Below are positions 18,032 through 26,041 of a stretch of DNA of 64,000 nucleotides, in pieces. The position numbers and the translations under genes were made by a program. The notes below the pieces were generated by a model. It was not told the origin of the DNA and did no database searches. It saw only the letters and a program-made list of their open reading frames with translations. The stretch lies in the NCBI RefSeq assembly GCF_001310085.1, contig NZ_CP012643.1:186001-250000 (forward strand), given 5' to 3'. Position 1 is the stretch's first letter. The number at the start of each line of letters is the position of its first letter. This DNA is from Rufibacter tibetensis. Lineage in GTDB: Bacteria; Bacteroidota; Bacteroidia; Cytophagales; Hymenobacteraceae.

Positions 18032-19831
18032 CTATGCCCCTTTCTCTTTGTACGGAATGGTATTGCGCAAACTTTCTATGCGCTCAGGGCTGAACCGCGG
18101 GAGCGGCAGGTCATCGGCGTCACGCCATTGGTTTACCTTTTCCTGCGCGGCCTGGGTTTTCTCTTCAGACAAGCCGGTGTCACGGCCCAGGTAAATGGTT
18201 TGGGACGGGAACGCGAAACTGGAGCCACTGGAGTCAATCACATCCATCATGCGCAGCAAGAGGTCTTCCTGAATTTCCAGAAACTCATTGAATTCGCTTG
18301 TGAGTACATAGGAGAACACCTCCAGGTCAAACGAGGAAGCTCCCACCCGCACAAAACGTACCCTTGCCGACTCGGGGTCAATTTTGGGATGGGCGTAGAG
18401 AATGGACCGAAGTTCTACCAGCAAATACCGGATCTGGTCTGGGCTGGTGTCACAGCGCACGCCAAACGTAGGGTGAAACCAGATGCGGTCACGGTGCGCG
18501 AAGTTCTCAATGCGTTGCGACGAGAAATCACCGTTAGGAATGGTCACTACTGTGCGGTCATTCGTCCGGATGCGGGTAGAGCGCATGCCAATGGATTCTA
18601 CGGTGCCTACCGTATCACCTACCTTGCAGAAGTCCCCTACCCTAATGGGCTGATCGGCGATGAGCGTCACGCTGCCTACAAAGTTCTCTACGGTCTTCTG
18701 CGCGCCCAGTGCCAGCGCGATACCACCAATCCCCAGGGCGGCTAAACCAGTGGTTACGTCAAAGCCCAGGGTGCCCAGAAACGCAATTACCCCGAACACC
18801 ACAATCGCGATCTTCGCCCCGCGCCGCAAAAACAGCACCGCCGACAAGGCCGCCTGATTCCGTTTGCGGGTAAGGCGCCGCTCCAGGTACTGTGACATTA
18901 CTTCTATCAAGCGCCACAACAGCAGCAGGAAGACCATCAGGCCTATGAGTACCGTAAGCTGGCTGAACTGCTGGCGCACAATGATGGAGATGCCCACCCG
19001 CTGCGTAGTGGCAATGAACAGCCACAAAGCCAGGTACAGTTGAATGGGCAAGGTGAACGCGTGGATGATGCCTTCAATGTGCTCTTCCCGGGCTTTTCGC
19101 CAGGTGCGCATCAAGATAAACACCACCAACCGGGTGATCACCCAAGAGGCCGCATATGCCAGGCCCGCTATCATAAGCAGGAAGAGCCACTGCCCTACGG
19201 GTACGCCGTTCCATTTGGTTTCCACGGCAAACTCGGGCATGACCCTATCGGCGAGAGGCTTCTTGGTTTCCTCAATTACCTCCGGAATGCGTTGTACCGT
19301 CTGGGAAGAGAAAAGCCAGATAGGACCTCCCTCTTCGTCTTCCATTTTCTCCAGGAACAAGTCAAACTCTTCGCCGTTGACCGTGGCCTCCCCTACCCGG
19401 TCCAGGTTAGGACCCAGGTTATCGTCTTCACGGCCGTCATAGGTGTCACTAAGCAAAGAATACGGAATGATGTCCCCGCTCTGGTCCAGCAGGCGCTGTA
19501 GGGCGTGGGCGAGTTTGGCTCCGTTCTGTTTCTGGTCCAGGGTGCTGTCCAGGTTCAGGTAAAGGGCCGCCCGGTCATAGTTTTCATCGGCAATGGACTT
19601 GATAAAGCCTTGCACAGCTCCACGTGGCGTGCGCCGGCCCAGCGTGTCTATGGGCCAGTCTGGCTCCAGCACTTCGGCCGCAGCGGTGTCTTTGGCTTGT
19701 TCCTGGGCCTGGCCTGGTAAAGCCAGCACCGTCATCAAGGTGAATACTAAAAAGAATATCCGGCTTTTGGCCGAAGTTAAACTCTTAAGAAAGGAAAGGT
19801 AATGGTTTGGTAAAGGCATTAGATGGGTCAT
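18032..19831 (-). CDS. MscS-family mechanosensitive ion channel with N-terminal periplasmic domain
   Basis: Inner-membrane channel that opens under membrane tension to release osmolytes. With the start at 19831 (MTHLMPLPNHYL) the protein is about 599 residues with a signal-type segment IFFLVFTLMTVLALPGQAQ. A soluble domain of about 150 residues follows, then about five membrane helices (for example WLFLLMIAGLAYAASWVI, LYLALWLFIATTQRVGI, LTVLIGLMVFLLLLWRLI) and the pore/MscS core: LAALGIGGIALALGAQKTVE, then ENFVGSVTLIADQPIRVGDF, VGTVESIGMRSTRIRTNDRT and VVTIPNGDF. The frame extends upstream to 19927, but those residues overlap a hairpin at 19881-19913 and precede a good signal peptide, so I prefer the later start; ATG at 19819 is also possible. 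Confidence 0.87.
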   Translation of the reverse strand: MTHLMPLPNHYLSFLKSLTSAKSRIFFLVFTLMTVLALPGQAQEQAKDTAAAEVLEPDWPIDTLGRRTPRGAVQGFIKSIADENYDRAALYLNLDSTLDQKQNGAKLAHALQRLLDQSGDIIPYSLLSDTYDGREDDNLGPNLDRVGEATVNGEEFDLFLEKMEDEEGGPIWLFSSQTVQRIPEVIEETKKPLADRVMPEFAVETKWNGVPVGQWLFLLMIAGLAYAASWVITRLVVFILMRTWRKAREEHIEGIIHAFTLPIQLYLALWLFIATTQRVGISIIVRQQFSQLTVLIGLMVFLLLLWRLIEVMSQYLERRLTRKRNQAALSAVLFLRRGAKIAIVVFGVIAFLGTLGFDVTTGLAALGIGGIALALGAQKTVENFVGSVTLIADQPIRVGDFCKVGDTVGTVESIGMRSTRIRTNDRTVVTIPNGDFSSQRIENFAHRDRIWFHPTFGVRCDTSPDQIRYLLVELRSILYAHPKIDPESARVRFVRVGASSFDLEVFSYVLTSEFNEFLEIQEDLLLRMMDVIDSSGSSFAFPSQTIYLGRDTGLSEEKTQAAQEKVNQWRDADDLPLPRFSPERIESLRNTIPYKEKGA

Positions 19832-19880
19832 AAAAGGCATCTGTGGTAAAAAGGAAACAGAGGCATGAGCAAGCTCCCGA

Positions 19881-19913
19881 AAACCCTGGTTGCACAAAGA
19901 GGCACCAGGGTTT
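19881..19913. promoter_or_regulatory. Hairpin in the MscS leader region
   Basis: 10-bp perfect stem AAACCCTGGT/ACCAGGGTTT with a 13-base loop, 50 bases before the preferred MscS start. Could be a leader structure or the terminator of an unseen short transcript; no ligand-binding class is recognised. Confidence 0.35.
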
Positions 19914-19927
19914 AGGATTGTTTTCAA

Positions 19928-20486
19928 CTCACTTTCTATAAAACGGGCTCAAAGCACAGGGGTTATACTGGCTTTTGATAGATGCCCACCCAGGCACTTC
20001 AGGAGCGCTCCTTTAGAGGTGCGGCTTTGGGAGTTTCCATTCTACCAAATAGATTTCCGGGTGCACATCCGCTCACCTGACGAAAAATTCTATAAAGGCA
20101 GGGAGGTTTAAGCACGCTTTAAAGCCCAGATTACTTCTTTTCACCTGCGTAAACTACCTAAGCCACTCCTGATAAATACTGATTTTTGCTTTAGAAGCTT
20201 TTTTATATTCCTGGGTGGTTAACTAAGCTCCTCCTTTTTCTCGTAAGGTGCAGTTTAGGGAGAACCAGGCAGGCCCATAGAATCTCAGGCTCGTTTATCC
20301 AGGCAGAGATAGCCCTACCAATAGTCACAAATGGATTTGGGTACCTGTGGCAGAAGGAAGGCTTGATACCGCGCAGGCTTTGGCTCCTTTTTCATAAAAA
20401 AGCACGCAAAACAGGTAAACAGTTCTACCTGCTTTACAAAACAGAAGGGTTACCTCTTACTTAATTACATTTTTAGACCTACAGAT
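19928..20486. other. Intergenic region between divergent MscS and ATP-grasp genes
   Basis: No supported gene. It must hold both divergent promoters. A short inverted repeat CAGGTA...TACCTG near 20410-20440 and a TACATTTT 14 bases before the ATG at 20487 are visible, but neither is a convincing element. Confidence 0.4.
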
Positions 20487-22109
20487 ATGGATGCAGCTGT
20501 GCGCCAGAACCAGACAAGTGAAGTATTCGCGAATTACCAGATTCCGCCTAATTTTTTAGATGAAGTGTTCCGGGCACCCGGTGAGGTTCATCCGCATTAC
20601 CAGGCGGTATATCAGCAGTTTCTGGAGTTCTCTAAAGAAGAATTCAAGACGCTGAATGAACACGCCAAGATGTCTTTCTTTAACCAGGGCATCACCTTTT
20701 CTGTGTATTCAGACAAGGCCAAGGGCGTTGAGCGCATTTTCCCCTTTGACCTGTTCCCCCGTATTATCCCGGCTGCTGAGTGGGCCAAAGTAGAGAAAGG
20801 CATCCTGCAGCGCTGCGTAGCCATGAACCTGTTCATTCAGGACATCTACTCAAACCAGCACATATTAAAAAACAAAGTAGTCCCCGCCGACCTGATCTTC
20901 TCTTCCAAGAACTACCTCAAGGCTATGATTGGGGTGAAACCTGTGGGTGGTATCTACAACCACATTTCTGGCACTGACCTGATCAAGCACAGTGACGGCG
21001 AATACTACGTGCTAGAAGACAACCTGCGCTGTCCGTCGGGGATCAGCTACGTGCTCTCTAACCGGGTAGCCATGAAACGTACCCTGTTCCAGATGTTCAG
21101 GCAATTTAACGTGGAAACGGTTGGTGAATATCCGCAGGAACTGCTAGCCACCATGCAGTCTGTGGCACCCAGAGGCATAGACGCCCCTACCTGCGTAGTG
21201 CTTACCCCGGGCGTGTACAACTCGGCGTACTTTGAGCATGCGTTCCTGGCGCTTACTATGGGCGTGCCGCTGGTAGAAGGCCGCGACCTGTACGTTGACA
21301 AGAACTTTGTGTACATGAAGACCATCAACGGTCCTAAGCGGGTAGATGTGGTGTATCGCCGCCTGGATGATGACTTCCTGGACCCTATGGAGTTCAAACC
21401 AGACTCTATGCTGGGCGTGCCGGGTATTATGGCGGCTTATAAAAAAGGCAATGTCAACCTTATCAATGCCCCGGGTACCGGCTTCGCCGATGACAAAGCC
21501 GTGTACACCTACGTGCCTGACATTATCAAGTACTACCTGCAGGAAGAACCCATCCTGAACAACGTGCACACCTACCGTTGCGAAAAAGACGATGACTACC
21601 AGTACGTGCTGGAGAACATGGACAAGCTGGTGATTAAACCAGTAGATGAAAGCGGCGGATATGGCATTCTCATTGGCAGCAAAGCCACCAAAGAGCAGAT
21701 CAGCGAGTTCAAAACCCTCATCTCTGAGAACCGGCGCAAGTACATCGCCCAGCCGGTCATGAACCTGTCTACGCACGCCACCTTCATTGAAGGCGATGAC
21801 CAGTTTGAGCCCCGCCACGTGGATTTACGGTCGTTCTGCCTCTTGGGTAAAGACCGCCAGTTCGTGCTGAAAGGAGGCCTTTCCCGCGTTGCCCTCAAAA
21901 AAGGCAGCCTGATTGTAAACTCCTCGCAAGGCGGTGGCTCCAAAGATACCTGGGTTATGGCCGAAGACGGTGCAAGCCAATCTATGCAGCAAAACGGCTC
22001 TATGGAACAAAGCATGACCCTGAACGGCGAGACCATGACCATGGGTCCGCAAGGCATGTCCATAGGTACCCAGGGCTCTATGTCTATGGGCAAACCCGGT
22101 GCAGAGTAA
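20487..22109 (+). CDS. Circularly permuted ATP-grasp type 2 protein (DUF404/DUF407) with Met/Gln-rich tail
   Basis: Predicted ATP-dependent amide-forming ligase, cytoplasmic; the family is proposed to link amino acids or peptides. Conserved blocks are GTDLIKHSDGEYYVLEDNLR, RCPSGISYVLSNR, VVLTPGVYNSAYFEHAFL, MGVPLVEGRDLYV, DVVYRRLDDDFLDP, LINAPGTGFADDKAVYTYVP and VIKPVDESGGYGILIG, covering the nucleotide-binding and metal-binding parts. The usual end of the family is near SSQGGGSKDTWV (about residue 487). This protein continues for about 50 residues of low complexity rich in Met, Gln, Ser and Gly (SMEQSMTLNGETMTMGPQGM). First of four co-directional genes with alpha-E, transglutaminase and metallopeptidase, the recurring partners of this ligase. 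Substrate unknown. Confidence 0.9.
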   Translation: MDAAVRQNQTSEVFANYQIPPNFLDEVFRAPGEVHPHYQAVYQQFLEFSKEEFKTLNEHAKMSFFNQGITFSVYSDKAKGVERIFPFDLFPRIIPAAEWAKVEKGILQRCVAMNLFIQDIYSNQHILKNKVVPADLIFSSKNYLKAMIGVKPVGGIYNHISGTDLIKHSDGEYYVLEDNLRCPSGISYVLSNRVAMKRTLFQMFRQFNVETVGEYPQELLATMQSVAPRGIDAPTCVVLTPGVYNSAYFEHAFLALTMGVPLVEGRDLYVDKNFVYMKTINGPKRVDVVYRRLDDDFLDPMEFKPDSMLGVPGIMAAYKKGNVNLINAPGTGFADDKAVYTYVPDIIKYYLQEEPILNNVHTYRCEKDDDYQYVLENMDKLVIKPVDESGGYGILIGSKATKEQISEFKTLISENRRKYIAQPVMNLSTHATFIEGDDQFEPRHVDLRSFCLLGKDRQFVLKGGLSRVALKKGSLIVNSSQGGGSKDTWVMAEDGASQSMQQNGSMEQSMTLNGETMTMGPQGMSIGTQGSMSMGKPGAE

Positions 22110-22141
22110 CAGATGCACTATCAGATAAGTCCCTTACTGCC

Positions 22142-22257
22142 ATTCTCCCCTTGAGGGGAGATCAAGAGGGGTGTTTACACAGGAGATTAGATTGAAGCTG
22201 TAACAGCCATGATCTGCAGGAGTTAACACCCCTCTTTGCTCCCCTCAAGGGGAGAAT
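22142..22257. repeat. Long inverted repeat between ATP-grasp and alpha-E genes
   Basis: Left arm 22142-22175 and right arm 22223-22257 are imperfect reverse complements (ATTCTCCCCTTGAGGGGAG ... CTCCCCTCAAGGGGAGAAT). Each arm contains its own palindrome CTCCCCTTGAGGGGAG plus AGAGGGGTGTT/AACACCCCTCT. The loop is about 47 bases. Could attenuate or process the transcript, or be a small mobile palindrome. Confidence 0.7.
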
Positions 22258-22385
22258 TTGCACTAAAAAGCAGAGAAGTTTAAAGCCAGGAGAATCACCA
22301 TATGGGCTCCAGCACCAACCTTCACCCCTCCTGAGGAAGACCTCTGGAGGTAAAAAGTAACACGAACACAAACAAAAGACTATAC

Positions 22386-23339
22386 ATGCTTTCACGAATT
22401 GGAAACAGCTTGTTTTGGATGGGGCGCTACATTGAGAGAGCCGAACATATTGCCCGATACACCCGTGTTCAATATGTTTCTTCAGTAGATGCGCCGTTGG
22501 GTCAGAACCGCGAACTAATACTGGAGTCCATCCTGGACATGGCCGGCAGCAAAGACGCGTATTTTGGGGTACATGAGAAGCTGGAAGACGACAAAGTCAT
22601 TGACTTTATCTCTATCTCTGAATCAAACCAGTTTTCTATCCTCAGTTACATTGGCCGCATACGGGAGAATGCCCGCGGTTCCCGCGACAGTATTTCCATA
22701 GAGCTGTGGGAAGCCATCAACCGCTTTTACCACAAAGTAAATGAGCTGATGACGGCCGAAATGCCGGCCGAGGAGATTGAGTTCTTTGCCCGCCGCATTG
22801 AAGAGAATAGCTACATCACCAAGGGCTACATTGAAAACACGCTGCTCCACAATGATGTCTGGATGCTTATCTCCCTGGGCATGCACCTGGAACGCGCCAT
22901 TCAGGTGATCCGCATTCTGCAAACCAAGCTGGACGACATTGAGAAATTTGAGGAGATGAAACAAGGAAGCGCCCTTGAAAACTACCAGTGGAGCACCACC
23001 CTCAAGAGCACCGAGGCTTTTGACATGTTCATGCGCTGCCACAAAACCAGCCCCACCCGGTCACACGTCATAGATTTTTTACTTTTTGACACCCAGTTTC
23101 CTAAGTCTGTTGCGTATAGCATGGAGTGGATTAAGAAGTGTATTGAGGGAATTTCTTTCCAGCAGGAAGAAAGCAGGAAAGAGTCTCTGGAGTTTATGGC
23201 CGGCAAATTGGCCTGCCGTTTCCAGTACCTCACCATTGAAGAAGTAGAAGACCGGGCTCCTCAGTTTCTGCAAAGAACTCTGGACAATATCTATGAGATT
23301 GCCAGTTTACTAGACGTTAAATATTTAAAATACCATTGA
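22386..23339 (+). CDS. Alpha-E domain protein (DUF403)
   Basis: All-helical partner of circularly permuted ATP-grasp ligases, 317 residues (family about 310), cytoplasmic. The N-terminus MLSRIGNSLFWMGRYIERAE is the family hallmark. Further family-like segments are ARGSRDSISIELWEAINRFY, WMLISLGMHLERAIQVIRIL and FLLFDTQFPKSVAYSMEWI. The biochemical role is unproven; genomic association with ATP-grasp and transglutaminase genes points to peptide synthesis or modification. Separated from the ATP-grasp gene by 276 bases carrying a long inverted repeat, and followed after only 22 bases by the transglutaminase gene, so the latter two are surely cotranscribed. Confidence 0.92.
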   Translation: MLSRIGNSLFWMGRYIERAEHIARYTRVQYVSSVDAPLGQNRELILESILDMAGSKDAYFGVHEKLEDDKVIDFISISESNQFSILSYIGRIRENARGSRDSISIELWEAINRFYHKVNELMTAEMPAEEIEFFARRIEENSYITKGYIENTLLHNDVWMLISLGMHLERAIQVIRILQTKLDDIEKFEEMKQGSALENYQWSTTLKSTEAFDMFMRCHKTSPTRSHVIDFLLFDTQFPKSVAYSMEWIKKCIEGISFQQEESRKESLEFMAGKLACRFQYLTIEEVEDRAPQFLQRTLDNIYEIASLLDVKYLKYH

Positions 23340-23361
23340 TGCCAGTTTTGGCCTTTCATTT

Positions 23362-24261
23362 ATGAAAACAGAATACGAAGTGGTGTATCGTACCCACAAC
23401 ACGTATGAAGAAAATGTGAGGGAGGCCTTCTTTTCTTTCCTGATTCTACCTTGCCAGAACGAAAATCAGGTGGTGCGGAGCGTGACGTACAGTAACTCGT
23501 TGGAGGCAGAAACCTTTCAGCATACCAACCCTTTTGGCTTTGAGGTAATCAACCTGCATACGGTGGAGCCTTTCAAGGCATTTGAATTTCAGATGCGGGC
23601 CATTGTAGAGAAAAACATGACTGACTTTCCGTTGGAAGGTATGTTACCTGTACAGGAGGAGCAACGCCTGCTTCGAGAACACTTGTTTTACCTGGAGAAC
23701 CACCAATTTCTAGGCTTTGGCCATTATACCAACATCAAGGAAATGTATCACAGCAAGCTGCTGATGCGGGACCCAGAACAAGGTGTGTATGATTACCTGC
23801 AGAAGCTGAATGCCTTTATTAGTGATTTGCTGGAGTTTGATCCCAAACCTACTACGGTATGTACATCGGCTAATGAGGTATTGAAAATAGGTCGTGGTGT
23901 CTGCCAGGATTATACCCATTTGTTTATAGGCATTGCGCGCCTGAACAAGATTCCGTGCCGCTATGTGTCTGGCTACCTTAACCAGGGTCTGGAACTTGAA
24001 GGATCAGCGGTGATGCACGCCTGGGCTGAAGCATACATTCCAGGGTTCGGGTGGCAAGGTTTTGACCCTACTAACAACCTGCTGGCAGATGTGCACTACA
24101 TCAAAGCATCCCATGGGTCAGATTATTCAGACTGTAGCCCCTTGAAAGGCACCCTTAAGACTAATGGAAAGCAAAAAACTAGTTACGGTGTAAGTGTTAA
24201 CCCCCTACTGGAGGCAACACCAATCCCACAGCAGCAAATGCAAACGCAATCAAGCTTTTAG
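23362..24261 (+). CDS. Transglutaminase-like protease/amidase family protein
   Basis: Papain-like fold enzyme of 299 residues, predicted to cleave or form amide bonds. Catalytic triad visible: Cys181 in GRGVCQDYTHL, His219 in VMHAWAEAYIPG and Asp235 in GFDPTNN. The N-terminal 100 residues form the beta-rich bacterial transglutaminase N domain (YEVVYRTHNTYEENVREAFF). No signal peptide, so it is cytoplasmic like its neighbours. In the known gene neighbourhood of this family it is paired with alpha-E and circularly permuted ATP-grasp proteins, where it may hydrolyse what the ligase makes. Starts 22 bases after the alpha-E stop. Confidence 0.92.
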   Translation: MKTEYEVVYRTHNTYEENVREAFFSFLILPCQNENQVVRSVTYSNSLEAETFQHTNPFGFEVINLHTVEPFKAFEFQMRAIVEKNMTDFPLEGMLPVQEEQRLLREHLFYLENHQFLGFGHYTNIKEMYHSKLLMRDPEQGVYDYLQKLNAFISDLLEFDPKPTTVCTSANEVLKIGRGVCQDYTHLFIGIARLNKIPCRYVSGYLNQGLELEGSAVMHAWAEAYIPGFGWQGFDPTNNLLADVHYIKASHGSDYSDCSPLKGTLKTNGKQKTSYGVSVNPLLEATPIPQQQMQTQSSF

Positions 24262-24331
24262 GGGTAAGACATAGAGTACACAGTAAAAATAATTAGCCTT
24301 AAAGCTTGCCTTAAGTAAACCGATATTTAGA

Positions 24332-25408
24332 ATGAGAACATTTCACTGCAGTTGCGGCAATAAACTTTTTTTTGAGAATTCGTTCTGTGTTTCCTGCAAC
24401 AGAGAAGTTGGCTGGTGCCCGGTGTGCAAAGGCATACATGCCATGGAACTGGATGGGAAAGGCGGCTACATCTGCACCAATCAGGAGTGCCGTTCCCACG
24501 TGGTGAAATGCTACAACTATTCTACTTACAACGTGTGCAACCGCATGGTAGAAACCCCGGCAGGCCAAAACCCCAACTTTCAACAGTTATGCAACTATTG
24601 CCAGCTCACTGAAACCATTCCTGATTTGTCTGTAGAGGGAAACGCCCAGAAGTGGTACGACCTGGAAGTAGCCAAACGCCGCCTGCTTTACCTATTAGAT
24701 GAGCTAGGCCTGCCCTACGGTTCCAAGGCCTCTAACTTTGAACTTCCCCTCTCCTTTGACTTCAAAGAAGACGTAGAAGCTTCTCCTGTTCTAGGTTGGA
24801 TAGGGTTGGAAAAAGGCGAAAAAGTATTCACCGGCCACGCCGATGGCAAAATCACCATCAACTTAAGCGAGGCCGACCCGGTAGAAAGAGAAAAACTGCG
24901 CGTGTCATTTGGAGAGACGCACCGCACGCTGATCGGGCACTTCCGCCATGAGATAGGCCACTACTACTGGCAACTGTTAATTCAGGACAAAGATGAGGAA
25001 GCATACAAAGCTGTCTTCGGGGACCACGAAAATCCCACCTATTCTGAGGCCATGGACCATTATTACAAAAACGGGCCTAAACCTTACTGGCGGAACAGCT
25101 ACATCAGCGCCTACGCCACCATGCACTCCTGGGAAGACTTCGCCGAAACCTGGGGTACCTACCTGGACATGATGGCCGTCCTGGACACCGCTGACAACCA
25201 GGACCTTTTAGATCTACCCAGTGAAAACCTGGTAGATCCCCAATTGGAAGAAATGCTCCTCCGGTACGCTGATTTGAGTTTAAAGGTAAACGAGGTAAAC
25301 CGTTCCCTGGGCCTCCCAGACCTGCTTCCTGAAACCTTCTCGGCCCCTGTGGTAGAAAAGCTCACCTACATCCACCGGCTCATCCAACGGAACCGGAAAA
25401 AGGAATAA
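24332..25408 (+). CDS. Zinc-ribbon putative zinc metallopeptidase (Peptidase_Mx type)
   Basis: Predicted cytoplasmic metallopeptidase, 358 residues. The N-terminus is a zinc ribbon with Cys6, Cys8, Cys19, Cys22, Cys29 and Cys32 (HCSCGNKLFF, FCVSCNREVGWCPVC), followed by further Cys pairs up to about residue 95 (LCNYCQ). The catalytic motif HEIGH (206-210, in RHEIGHYYW) gives two zinc ligands and the Glu base; a candidate third ligand lies in the conserved block WEDFAETWGTYLDM downstream. Seventy bases after the transglutaminase gene, in the same direction, followed by a strong terminator. It may supply the proteolytic activity that the proteasome-like Anbu subunit supplies in related clusters elsewhere; that is inference. 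Confidence 0.87.
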   Translation: MRTFHCSCGNKLFFENSFCVSCNREVGWCPVCKGIHAMELDGKGGYICTNQECRSHVVKCYNYSTYNVCNRMVETPAGQNPNFQQLCNYCQLTETIPDLSVEGNAQKWYDLEVAKRRLLYLLDELGLPYGSKASNFELPLSFDFKEDVEASPVLGWIGLEKGEKVFTGHADGKITINLSEADPVEREKLRVSFGETHRTLIGHFRHEIGHYYWQLLIQDKDEEAYKAVFGDHENPTYSEAMDHYYKNGPKPYWRNSYISAYATMHSWEDFAETWGTYLDMMAVLDTADNQDLLDLPSENLVDPQLEEMLLRYADLSLKVNEVNRSLGLPDLLPETFSAPVVEKLTYIHRLIQRNRKKE

Positions 25409-25446
25409 GCTTTTTTGGTTCTTCCTCAATGCTATTGTTTGGATTA

Positions 25447-25500
25447 GAAGAATCCGTTTATGGTCTGTTTTTCACTTAACAGTTCATAAACGGATTCTTC
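25447..25500 (+). terminator. Terminator of the ATP-grasp/peptidase cluster
   Basis: 16-bp perfect stem (25447-25462 / 25485-25500, GAAGAATCCGTTTATG and its complement) followed by TTTTCC. The 22-base loop holds an inner palindrome CTGTT...AACAG shared with several other terminators in the window. Confidence 0.8.
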
Positions 25501-25512
25501 TTTTCCTTTCTA

Positions 25513-25627
25513 ATGCCGCAAGTTTGAAACTTGTGGCTTCCAGGTGGCCAGTTTGCAACTGGCGCCAGTTGCAAACTGGCTATAACTACTACTCCAAGTT
25601 ACCGTTTTACTCAAACTTGAAGTATGC
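25513..25627 (-). repeat. Nested-palindrome repeat family 2, copy C (inverted, shortened)
   Basis: Begins ATGCCGCAAGTTTGA and ends ACTCAAACTTGAAGTATG, i.e. reverse orientation relative to copies A and B, with inner GGCCAGTTTGCAACTGGCG and CGCCAGTTGCAAACTGGC directly abutting. The spacer between the inner palindromes has been lost. Confidence 0.75.
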
Positions 25628-25681
25628 CCCCTGTAAACAATAGGTACCTGGAACCATTCATCAGTTATACAGGTAACCCAC

Positions 25682-25725
25682 CCGCTGGCGCGAGCGTCCC
25701 GCTCGTGTCCGCACGCATTTCTGAT
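25682..25725 (+). repeat. REP hairpin, copy 8
   Basis: CCGCTGGCGCGAGCG-TCC-CGCTCGTGTCCGCACGCATT then TCTGAT. The innermost pair is G-C where most copies have C-G, a compensatory change. Confidence 0.9.
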
Positions 25726-25918
25726 ACGGTTTACTTTTGGCTTTTTTAGGTAAGCAGCTTATCTTAAAGAGGGCCTCAAACAAAAATATCATCTAGAAAA
25801 GATCTTGTGGGCGAACTTAAAAATCATGAAAGAAAGGACATTACCGCCTCCTCCCTAGATCCTTTCAGGATAACAAGAGTACGTTAATATATCCTTTCTC
25901 AGCAACGTGTTTCTCTGG

Positions 25919-25957
25919 AATGCGTGCGGACACGAGCCGGAGGCTCGCGCCAGCGGG
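25919..25957 (-). repeat. REP hairpin, copy 9
   Basis: AATGCGTGCGGACACGAGCC-GGA-GGCTCGCGCCAGCGGG, facing copy 8 across about 190 bp, the widest spacing of the four pairs. Confidence 0.9.
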
Positions 25958-25965
25958 TAAAATCT

Positions 25966-26017
25966 AAGAAGCCGCTTTAGCTTTGTTTTCTTCAAAACAG
26001 GCCAAAAGCGGCTTCTT
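25966..26017 (-). terminator. Terminator of the CE2-like esterase gene
   Basis: 13-bp stem AAGAAGCCGCTTT/AAAGCGGCTTCTT around an inner CTTTGTTTTCTTCAAAACAGG. It lies 24 bases beyond the stop of the minus-strand gene at 26042. Confidence 0.7.
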
Positions 26018-26041
26018 GGATAGATAAAAGAATACTTCCTT

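Noticed and set aside
18194..18745. Plus-strand frame of 241 codons opposite the MscS gene
   Set aside because: Antisense to a well-supported channel with membrane helices and MscS core motifs.
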